From: a virus
Virus record (IMG/VR): IMGVR_UViG_3300025684_000015
Coordinates: 33,887 to 97,886 of that record
Direction: 5' to 3' (one strand)
Length of the DNA stretch: 64,000 bases
The notes under the pieces are model-generated. The model ran no database searches, was not told the origin of the DNA, and saw only the letters and a list, made by a program, of their open reading frames with translations. The stretch's first letter is position 1, and the number at the start of each line of letters is the position of its first letter. Positions 56,701 through 64,000 of this stretch are shown here, piece by piece. Made by a program: the position numbers and the translations under genes.

Positions 56701-58446
56701 TTACACTGTGCCAACGACTTCTTCGAAGTCAACACCAGATCTTACGGCTACGAAGTTCAGAGTTACGTAGTTGATTGACCGAGCTGGCTTGATGAAGATA
56801 TTAGCGATGAATTCATTTCTATCAATAACTTCTGGTGTATTGACTGTTTCATCAGCAACAATACGGAAGTCAGTGATACCACGACGACCTTTGACATCGC
56901 GAAGAACCGGTTCAATAATATTTACGAATTCGGCCCGAGTAAACTCATCGTTGAATTCAAACATTACGCCTTCGGCTGCTCTTGCAATTGCTCTTTCAAG
57001 AACAAGGAAGAGTCTACGAACATTGATTCTATCAAAAGCAGAAGGTCTATTAAGGAGAGTCTTATCCCCGAAAAGAATAACCCCAGAACCTTGAATATTT
57101 ACAATTGGGTTAACACCAGCTTTGTAAAGAGTATCACGGTTAGTTTTATTAGGGTTATAGGTAATACCTGTTACACCTAAATATTGCCCACGTTTAACAC
57201 CAGCTGGTGAGAACCATGGAGCAGCATTTCTATCAGTTTCAGCCATGAGACCAGCTGTAGATGATGCGGCAGGAATTTCTAGATACTGATCATTGAACTT
57301 ATCATAAACTTTTAAGAAGTTTCCATCCATAATTAGATAAGAAGACTTAGTAAAGTTACCAGCAGTTGTAACTAAGTTGTTGGTAATTGTTGTTTCGTTA
57401 TTAATACCAATAACATCATTTCTAGCTGGTGATGTAACAACAACACAATCTTTACGTGCAGTCGCAATTGATGCAAGATCATTAACAACTGTAGTTTGCG
57501 CTGATGTGGCAACCAATGATGGAGCAATTAAGAAATCAATTTCAACAGCATCTTTATCTTCAAAAAGATCAAAACCTGTTGCGTATTCTGATGCAGTAAG
57601 AGTATAACTATAGAATCCATCAGCAAAATCATAATTGGTAATAGGTACACCCGACACTGCGTAATTCTTATTTGTGCCTGGTGTTAGGTTATCTCCAGCG
57701 TTTTTAGCGTCAAATGCAGAATCAAAGTTTGTTAAATAGACATACTGTGAACGTGTATTAATTACATCTTTTACGTAATTAGTCGTTCCATCTGCATTTT
57801 TTGAGTTTCCTGCCAATGACACATATGGGAACGCTTCAAGAACTGTTCCTTTTGTACCAGTGAACTCGCCGTTTTTATCGACAATTGCGATGTGTACTTC
57901 TGTGGAAATACCGTTACGGGCTGAATCATAAGATGATGTGCTTGGTGCGCCATCAAAAGATGATTTATAGATCCAGTCTGCGAAACTTGATCCGCCTGCT
58001 GAATCTGGCGGACAGATAGAAACTCTAAGTGAGTTGCCTAAATCGCCTGGATATTTAGCAATGAATGTTTGACCACTATCGAATGTAGTAATGTCAAATG
58101 CTGGTTTGTTGTTAACAGCTTTTGCAACTGGATCTACTCCAGTTTTATGAGTCTGAGCATTTAATGCTTCGTCTGTTGCTTCTCTAACAACGTACAGCGA
58201 ATTTGAATAGCGCAAGAAGTAACTTGCGTTATGAAAATCTTGTGCAGTTGATGCGGTTAGATTTGGAGCGCCGAATGTTTGAATTAGTCCTGCTTCATTA
58301 GCAACTAAGACTCTTTCGCCAACAGGCCCCCATCTAAAGTTTCCTACAATTGCGCCTGTAGAGGTCTGCACATTCGGTACTCCGCCTGTGAGATCAATCT
58401 CTTTTACGACTACTGCAGGAGATGCTGATGGTGTAAATAATGCCAT
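56701..58446 (-). CDS. 18: gp18 tail sheath protein
   Basis: 581 residues. N-terminal ASPAVVVKEIDLTGGVPNVQ and VGNFRWGPVGERVLVANEAG, middle variable domains, and the C-terminal conserved sheath core GVNPIVNIQGSGVILFGDKT, VRRLFLVLERAIARAAEGVM and FEFNDEFTRAEFVNIIEPVL. Contracts during injection. It has a late promoter at 58510-58517. Confidence 0.96.
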   Translation of the reverse strand: MALFTPSASPAVVVKEIDLTGGVPNVQTSTGAIVGNFRWGPVGERVLVANEAGLIQTFGAPNLTASTAQDFHNASYFLRYSNSLYVVREATDEALNAQTHKTGVDPVAKAVNNKPAFDITTFDSGQTFIAKYPGDLGNSLRVSICPPDSAGGSSFADWIYKSSFDGAPSTSSYDSARNGISTEVHIAIVDKNGEFTGTKGTVLEAFPYVSLAGNSKNADGTTNYVKDVINTRSQYVYLTNFDSAFDAKNAGDNLTPGTNKNYAVSGVPITNYDFADGFYSYTLTASEYATGFDLFEDKDAVEIDFLIAPSLVATSAQTTVVNDLASIATARKDCVVVTSPARNDVIGINNETTITNNLVTTAGNFTKSSYLIMDGNFLKVYDKFNDQYLEIPAASSTAGLMAETDRNAAPWFSPAGVKRGQYLGVTGITYNPNKTNRDTLYKAGVNPIVNIQGSGVILFGDKTLLNRPSAFDRINVRRLFLVLERAIARAAEGVMFEFNDEFTRAEFVNIIEPVLRDVKGRRGITDFRIVADETVNTPEVIDRNEFIANIFIKPARSINYVTLNFVAVRSGVDFEEVVGTV

Positions 58447-58509
58447 GTGCTTTCCCTTTTTAGGTTCAGATTATACGATACATAATACGGTGTTTTTCAA
58501 TTTCATGTA

Positions 58510-58517
58510 TATTTATA
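58510..58517 (-). promoter_or_regulatory. T4-type late promoter for gene 18
   Basis: TATAAATA on the minus strand, 64 bases upstream of the gene 18 ATG and 3 bases past the terminase stop. Confidence 0.75.
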
Positions 58518-58519
58518 AT

Positions 58520-60109
58520 TTAATCAAACTTAACAAACCACTCAGGTTTTTCATTATCTAATGACTCAATAAAATCTGATCCATCATCAATAAATCCAAA
58601 GGGTACTATATCATCAGCAATATCTTGCATTTTTTGTTCGAACAACATTTGTTTTAGATCAATATCAGTCATATCACCAAAAAATTGTGTTGTTGCAAAA
58701 TAACCAAACATAACTAAGTTCATCATTAAATCGTCATGATTACCATCAGAAGCTTCAAATGATTGACCACTAGAAGTAAATGTTGAAATTTCTAAAATAG
58801 TATTTTCATCAACGATATCTATTTTATAATTTTCTATAATATCTTTAATTGCAGAACAGCCTAACCGTTTTACTTTACGGTTCATATTGATACCTAAAGC
58901 ATTTGATTTAACAGTTGATTCTACGTGCATATTCTCATATTCTAAATCATGATATAATCCATTACAAACTACAGCGCCTTGATCATTTGATTCTATAACA
59001 ACATATGCATTATTATAAGAAACCGAATACTTATATATAATGTTAGGGAAGAGTATTGGAGAGATAGTATTGCGGCGATAAACAGCTACTTGCTCAAATG
59101 GACTAGTACTAATATCGATCAAATTAAAAGTAGAATAATCCTGTCCTCTTCCCTTACTTACATCGACTGTCATAATATATTCATGACCCTTTAAAGGCTC
59201 TTTGTATATTAATAGGTCTCCACCTTCCATTACTTTAATTGGATTTTTTGCTCTAAGTTTCATTAAAACTTCGGCATTAATTAAAGTATCACCAGTACCG
59301 AAAAAAGTATTTCCAAACTCCTGGTCAAATTGTAATTGACTGGTATTTGATATTGTTTGATTTTTCCATTCTTCATCTCTTCCAGGAACATCAAACCAAT
59401 CAACTCTAAAAGATTTAAATTCATTTACTTTTTGTTCTGCGCCTTCCCATATCTTATAAAACATATTACCAATACCATTAGCGGTAGAAGTAATAATTAC
59501 TTTTGTATCTTTACCAGAAGATACAACTGGATATGTGGACGTATAAAACTCAGTCGCGCGCTCCACAAAAGCAAACTCATCTAAATACAATAAATTAACA
59601 GACATACCACGAATAGAGCTGCCTGAAGTTGCTGCCGCCATAATTCTAGAATTATTAGAAAATTCAATAGAACCTTTATTAAGTGCTTTACATCCAGGTT
59701 GTAAAAAGAATGGTATATTTTCAAGCATTAATGTAACACGTGCAAGCATCTCGCGTGCAGTTGCTCCTTTATTTGCAAGAATAGCAATTGTTTTTTCTGA
59801 ATGAAATAGTGCAAACCAAAGTAAATACGCAACAGAGCTAATTGATTTGCCAGATTGTCGACATGCAAGAACAATAGAAAAACGGTTATTATTAAAATGG
59901 TCAAACATTTCGCGTTGATAAGGATATAGCTTAAATGGAACTAATCCTTTATCTAAGTGAATTACTTTAAGATACTTCTCGGCAAAATACGCTGGATCTT
60001 CCATGCATTTTTTATATTCTTTTAATTTTTCTGGAGTCCATTGCTCAGGAACTCCATCACGTTTGACGTTTGAATTACCGAGGTACGCTATCGTCTGTGG
60101 GAGTTGCAT
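58520..60109 (-). CDS. 17: gp17 terminase large subunit
   Basis: 529 residues from ATG 60109. ATPase: Walker A VLACRQSGKSISSVAYLLWF (~80-100), Walker B MSVNLLYLDEFAFVERATEF (~165-185), coupling motif VIITSTANGIGNMFYKIWEG (~205). C-terminal RNase H-like nuclease with YIMTVDVSKGRGQDYSTFNL (~315, catalytic Asp) and VVIESNDQGAVVCN. Powers packaging and cuts concatemers. Confidence 0.97.
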   Translation of the reverse strand: MQLPQTIAYLGNSNVKRDGVPEQWTPEKLKEYKKCMEDPAYFAEKYLKVIHLDKGLVPFKLYPYQREMFDHFNNNRFSIVLACRQSGKSISSVAYLLWFALFHSEKTIAILANKGATAREMLARVTLMLENIPFFLQPGCKALNKGSIEFSNNSRIMAAATSGSSIRGMSVNLLYLDEFAFVERATEFYTSTYPVVSSGKDTKVIITSTANGIGNMFYKIWEGAEQKVNEFKSFRVDWFDVPGRDEEWKNQTISNTSQLQFDQEFGNTFFGTGDTLINAEVLMKLRAKNPIKVMEGGDLLIYKEPLKGHEYIMTVDVSKGRGQDYSTFNLIDISTSPFEQVAVYRRNTISPILFPNIIYKYSVSYNNAYVVIESNDQGAVVCNGLYHDLEYENMHVESTVKSNALGINMNRKVKRLGCSAIKDIIENYKIDIVDENTILEISTFTSSGQSFEASDGNHDDLMMNLVMFGYFATTQFFGDMTDIDLKQMLFEQKMQDIADDIVPFGFIDDGSDFIESLDNEKPEWFVKFD

Positions 60110-60431
60110 CAATTATATCACCTTGTGCCAACATTTTTTGAACTTCAGCTGTTGATAAAAAGAAATTATTTTGCTGATTTTCAACCTTTGGCTCATCTTT
60201 TCTGTCAAGCTCTTTTTGTTTTTTATTTAAATCCATTAATTTATCGTTAACGTCTGAAACATTTTTAATTAATGTAGATAAAACTTCAAAAGCTCGAGGA
60301 TGCTCAGATTCTCTAGCAACTTGAATCATATCTTCAAGAGCATCTTTACCTTTTTCAATTAATTCGTAATACGTATCACGCGAATACTCATAATCTTGTT
60401 TAGATTTATCATCCGTCACTATCTGCACCAT
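60075..60431 (-). CDS. 16: gp16 terminase small subunit
   Basis: About 118 residues beginning MVQIVTDDKSKQDYEYSRDT; the longer frame extends further into gene 15. Helical centre (IEKGKDALEDMIQVARESEH, then TLIKNVSDVNDKLMDLNKKQ) as in T4-like gp16, and the tail contains FFLSTAEVQKMLAQG. Binds the packaging site and regulates gp17. Overlaps 17 by 35 bases and 15 by 23 bases. Confidence 0.9.
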   Translation of the reverse strand: MVQIVTDDKSKQDYEYSRDTYYELIEKGKDALEDMIQVARESEHPRAFEVLSTLIKNVSDVNDKLMDLNKKQKELDRKDEPKVENQQNNFFLSTAEVQKMLAQGDIIDATPTDDSVPR

Positions 60432-61200
60432 AGTATGTTCTAGTAAATCCAAAATCACTATCAGCTGAACCAATAGTTGTTAGTGGATCTGGGTTACTAA
60501 TAATTGTTTCTAATCTTAAATCAGAATCAGCTAATCCACCACCAATATTATATAATCGCGAAGTTGTTTGACGGATAACATTAGCTTGACCAATACCACC
60601 GTGATATTGTACACGCATTTCAAAATCTAAATTATAGATAATTGTTCTGCGCGCGGCAACCTCTCCTTCAAAGTCATCAGTAAATCCAACACCAGCAATA
60701 CTAACTGGGATATCTTCTCTAAATGATGGATACTCAGTACCAAAAGGAATCATAGTTAGAGTATATTGAGGATTAAACGTTGGTAATATTTGTTCAACAA
60801 TTTGTAACGCGTCATCTTGAGATTTCGCGTAAATATTCAATTGAAAAGATAAAACGTATGGGACACCTGTAAACAATTTGTTACGTGCAGTAGTACTTGA
60901 CGTCAACCCTTGAATATTATTCAACTTAGACAATTGGCGTGTAGTATCATATGCAATACTTGTAATCTCAAAAGACATTCTTGGGAGTTTAATTGCTACT
61001 TTTGTATCAGTATCTAAATTAGGATTTTCTCTAATTCTATCTAAATACTTTGACTTTGGTGCATACGATAATGGCACTTTTATCTGAGATATTCCACCAC
61101 CACTACTATTTTTGCGCACTACATAAATGTCGTTAAACAGCCTTCCGAATGCTGCAACGCATTTTTTAGTTTTTTCGTGATAAAAATGTGCACCAAACAT
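60409..61200 (-). CDS. 15: gp15 tail completion / sheath stabiliser
   Basis: 263 residues (T4 gp15: 272). N-terminus HFYHEKTKKCVAAFGRLFND (~5-24) and IKVPLSYAPKSKYLDRIREN (~40-60), PRMSFEITSIAYDTTRQLSK (~75-95) and the middle GVPYVLSFQLNIYAKSQDDA are characteristic. It caps the tail and joins it to the neck. Confidence 0.93.
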   Translation of the reverse strand: MFGAHFYHEKTKKCVAAFGRLFNDIYVVRKNSSGGGISQIKVPLSYAPKSKYLDRIRENPNLDTDTKVAIKLPRMSFEITSIAYDTTRQLSKLNNIQGLTSSTTARNKLFTGVPYVLSFQLNIYAKSQDDALQIVEQILPTFNPQYTLTMIPFGTEYPSFREDIPVSIAGVGFTDDFEGEVAARRTIIYNLDFEMRVQYHGGIGQANVIRQTTSRLYNIGGGLADSDLRLETIISNPDPLTTIGSADSDFGFTRTYYGADSDG

Positions 61201-61463
61201 TAGCTGTTATAAATCCCTTGTAAATGGTCTTCAAATTCTTCTACTTTTTTTAGTCTATTAGGCCACAATATGTATTCTTTTTCTGGATTCTTTTTTAAAT
61301 TATTTAAAAGTGGTATTACTGCATTATATAATTTGTCTAATTTCTCTTGTGCAGTCTTAGCTTCGGCTGCTGATAGTTCTACCTTTGCAGTTGTCTCTTG
61401 TACAGCTTGAAGTTCTTCTTCATTAACTGTAGTAAATCCAAAATCAAAAATATCATCACTCAT
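61200..61463 (-). CDS. small conserved protein between neck genes, unknown
   Basis: 87 residues: acidic start MSDDIFDFGFTTVNEEEL, central helix of heptad type (~20-60), and the segment EYILWPNRLKKVEEFEDHLQ near the C-terminus. Similar small genes occur between 14 and 15 in marine T4-like phages. One-base overlaps on both sides imply coupled translation. Structural role suspected only. Confidence 0.75.
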   Translation of the reverse strand: MSDDIFDFGFTTVNEEELQAVQETTAKVELSAAEAKTAQEKLDKLYNAVIPLLNNLKKNPEKEYILWPNRLKKVEEFEDHLQGIYNS

Positions 61464-62368
61464 TAATTAGGATCTCCAAATGGATTATTTTCTGAGAAGT
61501 CTAAGAAATCTGTTGTTTCAGTGTCAAAGAAATCGTTTTGTTCATTATTTGAAAGATTATTTAGTTCAGAAACACTTAATACTGTAAGATCTGAATCAAT
61601 TAAAGCTCCGTCCCATGTGGTCCCTCTACCACTAATAGTAATTGTTCTTCCAGCAGCAAACGTATGATAATTACCATCATCAGCACCAACATGCGCTAAG
61701 TATAATAAGTTATCACTATCAGAATATTTTACAACTTCTCCAGATACTATTACACCATCACTTAAAGTCATACTAGCGGTATGACCAGGAACAGTAGCAA
61801 TTGAATCTGAATCTAATGTAAGAATATATTGATAAGTGAAATCAGTTTCAATATCATCTATTGCTGCAATTCCAGTATCCAAATCTTCACCAGTATATTC
61901 AAACAAAGTACAACGTAATTTAAATACGTTTAAGTTTGCAATCTGATAAAATGGCATCTCATGTTCAACATGAGTAATTTGGAAAGTAGAATTAGAAAGA
62001 GGTAAGTAAATTAAATCACCTTCGCGAGGTCTTTCACTTTCAATATCATTATCATATCTAGCAACAGTTTGTGTCCATCTACGTCTGGATACTACAAATG
62101 TTGCCTCATCTCGTATTTCAACACCGAATCTAGAGAAAAGATCTCCTTCTCCCTCAAATCCTTCTATATTGTCGATATACATTTCAACTTTGTAAGCAGA
62201 ATTGAATGATGATTCAGCATCTTCGCCGAAAATAGTATTTTCATTTACTAAATCACGAGGAATATAATAAACATCTGATCCATAAATCTTTAAAGATTCT
62301 ATGACAATGTTTTCATATAGCTCATGTTCAGATTTTACTTTTTCTGAGAAGTAAATATTACGTGCCAT
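61463..62368 (-). CDS. 14: gp14 neck protein
   Basis: 301 residues. N-terminus MARNIYFSEKVKSEHELYEN, ESLKIYGSDVYYIPRDLVNE (~28-47), NIEGFEGEGDLFSRFGVEIR (~73-92), and REGDLIYLPLSNSTFQITHV (~120-140). The C-terminal ~100 residues are an added beta-rich domain with TLSDGVIVSGEVVKYSD. Forms the neck with gp13 that closes the filled head. Confidence 0.93.
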   Translation of the reverse strand: MARNIYFSEKVKSEHELYENIVIESLKIYGSDVYYIPRDLVNENTIFGEDAESSFNSAYKVEMYIDNIEGFEGEGDLFSRFGVEIRDEATFVVSRRRWTQTVARYDNDIESERPREGDLIYLPLSNSTFQITHVEHEMPFYQIANLNVFKLRCTLFEYTGEDLDTGIAAIDDIETDFTYQYILTLDSDSIATVPGHTASMTLSDGVIVSGEVVKYSDSDNLLYLAHVGADDGNYHTFAAGRTITISGRGTTWDGALIDSDLTVLSVSELNNLSNNEQNDFFDTETTDFLDFSENNPFGDPN

Positions 62369-62372
62369 TTAA

Positions 62373-63128
62373 TCATCCCATAAAAAAGTCTGGCGGAAGC
62401 TCATGCTCTAGCCGGATCTTTTCTTGTAATTCTTGGATCTCAGCCTGAGCGTCATCAAACATTTGTCTTCCGTTGATGATAACTCCTCCGGGTAATTGCA
62501 TACCTTCAAATTTAATTAAATTCATGCCCCATTGCAATTTAAGTAAAGATGTGGCGTATGATTTTAACCACATATCGTTATACACTGATGTAAAAGAATC
62601 TGGATCAATTGTTTGATATGTTTCTAAAACAATATAATCATTTTCTTCTAAATCTTTATCTTCAATATGACCATAGATATAAAGTCTATTTTGTCTACGT
62701 ACAAAGTTAACTAGTGGAGCACCATTCAATTTCATATCTAAAGTTGAAAGGTATTGTTGAATTTGTTCGTAATAAGCCAAATCACCGGCAAATGTCGCGA
62801 GATCCCAAATGTCGTTTAAAGCCATTTGATATTTGATATCGAACATATTGCCGGTTTGGGAAAATGTGGAGTTAACCCTGAACATACTCGACACCGTTTG
62901 AATATCACTACTCAAAGTCACGTATTTATTTGTGATGTCGGTTGAGGTCAATTTATGCTTCAGATATCCCTTTTTAGTGGCATCTGAATGATACTCTTGA
63001 TAGTATTGAATAGCTTCATCAATACGATCTTCAATTTGATCCTCATCAACATTAATCTCAATAACAGGTGCGCCTAAGCGCCGTAAGCAATAGTCAATTA
63101 ATGTTTGTCGAGAGTTCGGGTTAGCCAT
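62373..63128 (-). CDS. 13: gp13 neck protein
   Basis: 251 residues. Signature N-terminus RQTLIDYCLRRLGAPVIEIN (~6-25), VDEDQIEDRIDEAIQYYQEY (~26-46), IQTVSSMFRVNSTF (~78), and the C-terminal QLPGGVIINGRQMFDDAQAE. Partner of gp14. GGGATGATTAA lies between it and gp14. Confidence 0.95.
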   Translation of the reverse strand: MANPNSRQTLIDYCLRRLGAPVIEINVDEDQIEDRIDEAIQYYQEYHSDATKKGYLKHKLTSTDITNKYVTLSSDIQTVSSMFRVNSTFSQTGNMFDIKYQMALNDIWDLATFAGDLAYYEQIQQYLSTLDMKLNGAPLVNFVRRQNRLYIYGHIEDKDLEENDYIVLETYQTIDPDSFTSVYNDMWLKSYATSLLKLQWGMNLIKFEGMQLPGGVIINGRQMFDDAQAEIQELQEKIRLEHELPPDFFMG

Positions 63129-63132
63129 TTAA

Positions 63133-64000
63133 TTAAGCACCTGCTCCAATAATTGTTTTAACAGTAGTACCGGCTGAGTTCTTAATCAACAATGTTGAAG
63201 CACTTGCAAGTTCTGTTGAACCAACAGTACCAGCACCAATTGCCATGTTAGTAATAGTAATGTTACCACTACCATTAACACCAGTTGTAGAACCAGTGAT
63301 ATCACCACTTAATGTGATGTTACGGCTGTTTACCCATGCTGAAGCAGTGTTTGCATTACCAGTTAAATCACCAATAAACGTTGCAGCTTGAATATCAGCT
63401 AATGCAAATGAACCATGGCCAGTATTGATTTGTGATGCAGCATCTGGTTCAAGTGTATAACCATCGTATGCTTTAAAGATTTGATCTGTAGCATCCCGGA
63501 AGAAACCAGCATGAGCATATGTACCACCTTCGTTGTAGTTACCAGCCCAACCAATATCAATTGATTGCGTTGGTGAACCAGCAGATTCAGCACCATTCAT
63601 GTAGATCATGTTATCTGAAACTGAAAGGTTTTCAGCGTTTACAGTTGTGGTAGTACCATTAACTTGTAAGTCACCATCAAGCACAACAGCACCAACAACT
63701 TCAAGAGTACCACCAATTACTGTGTTACCAGTTGCACCAGCAATAGTGAAGTTGCTATTAATATCAACATCACCAGTAACATCAAGAGTACCGGTTGTTG
63801 CAATATTACCAGATGTATTTGCTACAGTAAATGCACCATCAACATCAATACCACCATCTAGACTTGCTAGTAGGCTTACATCAAGTGTTGTTACTGTGGC
63901 TGCTGCCGCTGTGTTAGCACCTAGGATACCATCCATGTTAGTGAATGTTGCTGTAGTTGCTGTAAAGTCACCACTTGCATCTAGTACTACTGCACGACTT
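63133..64000 (-). CDS. repetitive fibre-like structural protein, partial (N-terminus outside window)
   Basis: The frame is open at the right edge, so at least 289 residues are seen and the start lies beyond 64000. Beta-solenoid-like repeats with NTSGNIATTGTLDVTGDVDI and ATGNTVIGGTLEVVGAVVLD, then the segment NGTTTTVNAENLSVSDNMIY, which is common in marine phage fibre proteins, and a C-terminal GSTELASASTLLIKNSAGTT. Likely a tail fibre or whisker-type protein involved in host contact. Gly/Thr-rich composition differs from the neck genes. Confidence 0.8.
   Translation of the reverse strand, partial: SRAVVLDASGDFTATTATFTNMDGILGANTAAAATVTTLDVSLLASLDGGIDVDGAFTVANTSGNIATTGTLDVTGDVDINSNFTIAGATGNTVIGGTLEVVGAVVLDGDLQVNGTTTTVNAENLSVSDNMIYMNGAESAGSPTQSIDIGWAGNYNEGGTYAHAGFFRDATDQIFKAYDGYTLEPDAASQINTGHGSFALADIQAATFIGDLTGNANTASAWVNSRNITLSGDITGSTTGVNGSGNITITNMAIGAGTVGSTELASASTLLIKNSAGTTVKTIIGAGA

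Noticed and set aside
1-64000. tRNA genes and CRISPR arrays
   Set aside because: I looked in all intergenic gaps; apart from the tmRNA no cloverleaf-like sequence is visible, and no regularly spaced repeats occur. Gaps are mostly below 150 bases.

Overview
The window is a stretch of an AT-rich marine T4-like myovirus genome. The right side carries the T4 core almost in T4 order on the minus strand: neck (gp13, gp14), gp15, terminase (gp16, gp17), sheath and tube (gp18, gp19), portal, prohead core, protease and scaffold (gp20, gp67-like, gp68-like, gp21, gp22), major capsid protein gp23, UvsY, UvsW, late sigma gp55, gp47/gp46, sliding clamp gp45, clamp loader gp44/gp62, RegA and DNA polymerase gp43. 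UvsX and helicase gp41 lie further left. The host is probably an alphaproteobacterium, possibly SAR11-like: the phage encodes a circularly permuted two-piece tmRNA of the alphaproteobacterial kind, and its accessory genes are solute-uptake genes typical of oligotrophic marine Alphaproteobacteria. The host assignment is inference.

Layout. 1-1203: end of a large virion protein. 1283-2266: a probable capsid-internal protein. 2368-6796: small early genes in three promoter-driven blocks, including a secreted polysaccharide lyase, a SleB-type wall hydrolase, a SprT-like protease and two membrane microproteins of 23 and 26 residues. 6933-19403: a metabolic island with a complete tripartite tricarboxylate transporter (TctA, TctB, TctC), a second TctC, two TRAP DctP-like proteins without signal peptides, two PP-loop (asparagine-synthase C-domain) proteins each with a related partner gene, three Fe(II)/2-oxoglutarate-type oxygenases and a GNAT acetyltransferase. 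19432-19666: tmRNA. 19979-24681: the only long plus-strand operon, made mostly of exported or membrane proteins. 24578-29848: small early genes, ThyX, gp41 and UvsX. 29886-36660: a nucleotide and DNA-modification block (C5 methyltransferase, GT-A glycosyltransferase, dCMP deaminase, ThyA/dCMP-hydroxymethylase family, Nmad1-type protein, MazG-like pyrophosphatase, primase-like protein). 36883-50273: replication and recombination. 50300-64000: virion morphogenesis.

Regulation is unusually readable. Early promoters have -35 TTTACA or TGTACT, exactly 17 bases, then -10 TATAAT, often preceded by a near-identical AAATGCAC/GTGCATTT terminator hairpin, so terminator-promoter cassettes recur through the genome. 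Late promoters match the T4 gp55-dependent octamer TATAAATA and sit before gp18, the tail-tube-like gene, the gp68-like gene, the internal-protein gene, TctC, DctP, the tmRNA and the plus-strand exported-protein operon. Part of the metabolic island therefore appears to be expressed late, together with virion genes.

The strongest candidate for an undescribed system is the duplicated module at 7802-18575: PP-loop enzyme plus partner, TctC and DctP in two copies, with TctA/TctB and two hydroxylases inserted in one copy. Signal-less DctP proteins cannot act as ordinary periplasmic receptors, which suggests a cytosolic ligand-binding or assembly role.
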